Shown here: positions 61,410 to 64,000 of the stretch, in pieces
Layout of the letters: each line of letters begins with the position of its first letter
Position numbering within the stretch: position 1 is the stretch's first letter
Assembly (NCBI RefSeq): GCF_002002885.1
Contig: NZ_CP019510.1
Coordinates: 5,952,001-6,016,000 of the forward strand
Reading direction: 5' to 3'
DNA: 64,000 nt
DNA from: Janthinobacterium sp. LM6
Lineage (GTDB): Bacteria; Pseudomonadota; Gammaproteobacteria; Burkholderiales; Burkholderiaceae_D
Notes under the pieces: model-generated
Database searches by the model: none
What the model was told of the DNA's origin: nothing
The model's input: the letters and a program-made list of their open reading frames with translations, nothing else
Made by a program: the position numbers and the translations under genes

Positions 61410-61972
61410 GCCTGTGCTCCCGCGCCAGCGGCGCTGTCCAAGCCCGCGCGCAATTTCTGCATGGCGTAGCGCAGCCGGCTCTTGACTGTTTCCGCTTCCG
61501 CCCCCGTCACCACGGCGATCTCGAGGATGCTCATGCCGCTGAACTGCTGCAGCACCAGCGCTTCCTTTTGCTCCACCGGCAGCGCGGCGATGGCCGCATG
61601 CAGCAGCGCATGCTGCTGTTTCTGCTCCAGCGATTGCGGCGGCGATGCGCCCTCGTCCACCAGTTCGCCCGCGTCCTCGTGTTGCTGCCCTTCCCGCTGG
61701 CGCAGCAGGTCGATCAGGCGGTTGCGCGCGATCTGGTACAGATAGGTGCGAAACGCCGCCTGCGGCTGGTAGCCCGTGCGCGCCGCATGCAGGCTGGCCC
61801 ACGCATCCTGCACGATCTCGTCGACCCACGCGCGCCGGGGAGAACGCCATGCCACGAAGCGGTACAGGCCCTGGCTATGGCGCCGGTACAATTCGCGAAA
61901 CGACGGCAGGTCGCCGGCGCTGTAGCGCAGCATCAGTTCTTCATCCGTGGCAGTGAGTAATGTGTCGGGCAT
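61406..61972 (-). CDS. ECF-type RNA polymerase sigma factor
   Basis: 188 residues. Region 2: LMLRYSAGDLPSFRELYRRHSQGLYRFVAWRSP, VDEIVQDAWASLHAARTGYQPQAAFRTYLYQIARNRLIDLLR (cited by AFRTYLYQIARNRLIDLLR). Region 4: ALPVEQKEALVLQQFSGMSILEIAVVTGAEAETVKSRLRYAMQKLR (cited by AETVKSRLRYAMQKLR). The ATG at 61972 gives the normal N-terminus. It lies 49 bp after the beta-propeller gene and overlaps the anti-sigma-like gene. I could not define its promoter motif. Confidence 0.92.
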   Translation of the reverse strand: MPDTLLTATDEELMLRYSAGDLPSFRELYRRHSQGLYRFVAWRSPRRAWVDEIVQDAWASLHAARTGYQPQAAFRTYLYQIARNRLIDLLRQREGQQHEDAGELVDEGASPPQSLEQKQQHALLHAAIAALPVEQKEALVLQQFSGMSILEIAVVTGAEAETVKSRLRYAMQKLRAGLDSAAGAGAQA

Positions 61973-62021
61973 GCGAAGCAGTGTAGCCGAACTGCGCGGC
62001 AGCGACAATTCCCATGCTCCT

Positions 62022-63911
62022 TCAGCGTACAGTGGACGCAATGGGCGCATAGCTGATGCGGCGCACTTCACGGATCTGTCCATCCTTGAGCGCCCCTTCC
62101 ACCACTTCATAGCCGAGCAGGGCGAAGACCCGGCCCCGCAGGAACAGGGGCCGCGCATTGCCATACCAGTCCACGCAGGATGCGCGGCAACCGTCGTCCG
62201 GTGCCGGACCGGGACGCGCGGCCAGCGCACCGAGTTCCGTCAATGTCAAACCACTGTTGCGCAGGTACAGGACGGAGGCGGCCGGCCGGCTTGATCCCGG
62301 CCGCTCGTCCGCGCCCAGGATGGGCAGGCCGATCACGCCCTCACTGGCCGTGTGCGGCTTGTAGAAAAAGCCGTGGCTGCGCGACTCGCCCTGCGCCGCA
62401 TCGGCGCGGATGTAGCGCGTGGCAATCGCCGCCTGCGCCCCCAGGCGGATGCTGCTGAAGTGCAGATCCTTGCCCTGCGCGCCGATCACCACGGCGTCAT
62501 TGCCCAGCGCTTCGATGCGCTCCACGCCGTGCGGCAGGGACAAGGCTTGCACGCTGCCCGCATCGGCCCAGCGCACGGCATACAGGGGCTGGTGCGGCCA
62601 GGCCTGGTCCGCCTGACGGCGTCCTGCATTGCCCGGATTGCCGTACAACAAATATGACCCCACATAGCGGTTCTGCAGACCGTAGCCGCCGCCGCCGGGC
62701 AGCGCCTTGTAGCTGCCGGCCGGCGCGCTGTCGCGGCCATCGGAAAACGACGCCAATGGCACGCGCAGCAAGGCCATGTCGCCACGCCCGCGCGCGCCAT
62801 CCCACATGGCGTCGCCCTGGCCTTCGGCGCGCAGCAGGACGTTCAGGTGGCCGTCAGCGCTTTCCAGGAACGAGAACTGGTCGACGGGCGCACCCGCCAC
62901 CTTCAGGGCGCTGGGCGCCGAACCATCGAGGGGAATGCGGAACACGCCCGAGTCGCTGCCGCGGCGCGTGGTCCACACGAACACGGATTCACCCGACACA
63001 TAAAATACGCGGCCCTGCGGCCCCATCACGGCGGTCGCTGCGCAGCGCATGTCGCGCTGCGCCAGGTCGCACACGGTGACCGTGTGCAGGGTCAGACCAA
63101 AGCCCGGTTCGGGCTCGTCATCGGTGCGGTAGATGCGCGTAGCCGGGGCAATGCGCCTGAAGTCGGACGGCACGGCGTCGGGACGCCAGCGGCGCAGGGC
63201 GGGAAAGCCGCCGAACGGGTCGCCACGGCGCAAATTCAGCGACAGGGGCGAATAGAACACCAGTTTGCTGCCGATCAGGCGGCTGGCGTAATTACGCGAC
63301 GAGTAATAATCGTTGGAGCGCAAATGGTAAGTCGAGCGGTAGGCCAGCTTGCCGTCCGCGTCGATGTCGAACAAGCCGATCTCCGTGCCGCCCCGGCTGT
63401 AGCTGTAGCCGATCACCACCAGCGTATCGCCGTCGATCAGCATCTCGTCATACCAGCTGCCCGACGGGTCGGCCCCCGGCGTAAATGCGTCGAGCGAGGC
63501 CACGGGCTGCAAGGCATTGCCTCCCACCTGCACGGTGAACAGCTTGCCGCGCCGGAGCATCACCAGGTGCTTGCCATGCAGCTTGACGATGCCGCCTTCG
63601 TCCACGCCCACCGTCTGCACATTGGTGACGGATTCCGCCGCTTCCGCCGACGCTGCCGGCGCGGCTTTCGCCATCATCGGCGCAGCAGGGGCCGGCGATG
63701 GTGCCGCCATGGGCTGCGCCGTGGCGCGCTGCAGTTTCCGCTGCTCCCTTTGCAGTGCCGCCTGGCGCGCCTGCAACTGCTGCAGGTAGCTGCTCAAGGC
63801 TTGCTCGCTGGCGAACGGCGCCAGGGTTTTCCTTGGCGCCGTCTCGGCGGCGTGGCAGCCGGCCGACAGCAGCAGGGACAGTATCAATGTGATCTTGAGG
63901 GCGCTGGACAT
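62022..63911 (-). CDS. Beta-propeller domain lipoprotein
   Basis: 629 residues. A lipoprotein signal ends in LLSAGC, followed by a coiled-coil-like segment (QLQARQAALQREQRKLQR) and an Ala/Pro/Met-rich linker. From about residue 90, SVTNVQTVGVDEGGIVKLHG matches the opening of the secreted beta-propeller family (PF09826 type), and the rest is repeated beta-strand blades. The function is unknown; relatives are extracytoplasmic and linked to sigma factor genes. The ATG at 63911 follows GAGAAG. First gene of an operon with the ECF sigma and anti-sigma-like genes. Confidence 0.85.
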   Translation of the reverse strand: MSSALKITLILSLLLSAGCHAAETAPRKTLAPFASEQALSSYLQQLQARQAALQREQRKLQRATAQPMAAPSPAPAAPMMAKAAPAASAEAAESVTNVQTVGVDEGGIVKLHGKHLVMLRRGKLFTVQVGGNALQPVASLDAFTPGADPSGSWYDEMLIDGDTLVVIGYSYSRGGTEIGLFDIDADGKLAYRSTYHLRSNDYYSSRNYASRLIGSKLVFYSPLSLNLRRGDPFGGFPALRRWRPDAVPSDFRRIAPATRIYRTDDEPEPGFGLTLHTVTVCDLAQRDMRCAATAVMGPQGRVFYVSGESVFVWTTRRGSDSGVFRIPLDGSAPSALKVAGAPVDQFSFLESADGHLNVLLRAEGQGDAMWDGARGRGDMALLRVPLASFSDGRDSAPAGSYKALPGGGGYGLQNRYVGSYLLYGNPGNAGRRQADQAWPHQPLYAVRWADAGSVQALSLPHGVERIEALGNDAVVIGAQGKDLHFSSIRLGAQAAIATRYIRADAAQGESRSHGFFYKPHTASEGVIGLPILGADERPGSSRPAASVLYLRNSGLTLTELGALAARPGPAPDDGCRASCVDWYGNARPLFLRGRVFALLGYEVVEGALKDGQIREVRRISYAPIASTVR

Positions 63912-64000
63912 CGCTTCTTCTCCGGTTGGCTGGGTGTCCAACATGAAACGCAGCGGCGCAGAAAAAGGGGTTAAGCGCGCGTAAAAATAGTCAGGAAGCT

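Noticed and set aside
1..64000. CRISPR arrays, tRNA or rRNA genes, prophage or insertion sequences
   Set aside because: No regularly spaced repeats, no cloverleaf or rRNA-like stretch, and no transposase or integrase motifs were seen on either strand.

Overview
The window is a gene-dense, GC-rich stretch of bacterial chromosome that reads as core genome of a betaproteobacterium, most likely Oxalobacteraceae (Janthinobacterium/Massilia/Duganella type). The clues are the protein flavour, a class II fructose-bisphosphate aldolase beside pgk and pyk, the conserved block purM - perM - hda - HAD phosphatase - pcnB - folK - panB, the recA/recX - DUF2889 - sucCD - pilin neighbourhood, and a pyrophosphate-type phosphofructokinase. 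The genus is inferred from memory of families, not from a search. I see no rRNA, tRNA, CRISPR array, prophage or insertion sequence.

Layout. 1-9.3 kb: a LysR regulator cut by the window edge, a secreted SGNH hydrolase, cysK, an FKBP isomerase, thpR, tcdA, a hemerythrin-PdxH fusion, cfa, msrA and a flavin reductase. 9.3-11.5 kb: an OmpW-like porin and an SGNH lipoprotein with an alanine-rich insert. 11.7-19.4 kb, all on the minus strand: pgk, pyk, fba, purC, purE, purK, sua5 (lower glycolysis, then two purine steps, then tRNA t6A synthesis). 19.5-25.5 kb: azlCD, a coupled set of small genes (zinc finger, NTF2-like, YheT hydrolase, DUF protein), a BepA-like protease and moaC. 26-34 kb: a PilZ protein, a type IV pilin with a clear sigma-54 promoter, sucCD, DUF2889, a methyltransferase, recX, and recA with a LexA box. 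34-38.6 kb: a two-component system translationally coupled to a DUF4212/sodium-solute symporter pair. 38.7-44.1 kb: PPi-dependent phosphofructokinase, then an IclR regulator divergent from a GMC oxidoreductase and an MHS transporter, with a well-placed operator between them. 44.2-50.7 kb: purM, perM, hda, HAD, pcnB, folK, panB. 50.8-59.2 kb: a putrescine uptake and degradation cluster laid out like Pseudomonas spuABC-FGH but lacking any periplasmic binding-protein gene. 59.5-64 kb: an MFS transporter and an operon of beta-propeller lipoprotein, ECF sigma factor and a membrane anti-sigma-like protein.

Non-coding structure. Several intergenic palindromes are not explained by genes: a near-perfect 160-bp inverted repeat at 3694-3853, two copies of a roughly 68-bp element in opposite orientation (3071-3138 and 16581-16649), and two long GC-rich hairpins (50791-50830 and 55442-55504). 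The best-supported regulatory sites are the LexA-controlled recA promoter, the sigma-54 pilin promoter and the IclR-type operator. The most unusual protein is the hemerythrin-PdxH fusion. The most interesting gene sets are the putrescine cluster without a binding protein, the beta-propeller/ECF operon and the two-component system with a symporter carrying an EF-hand-like loop.
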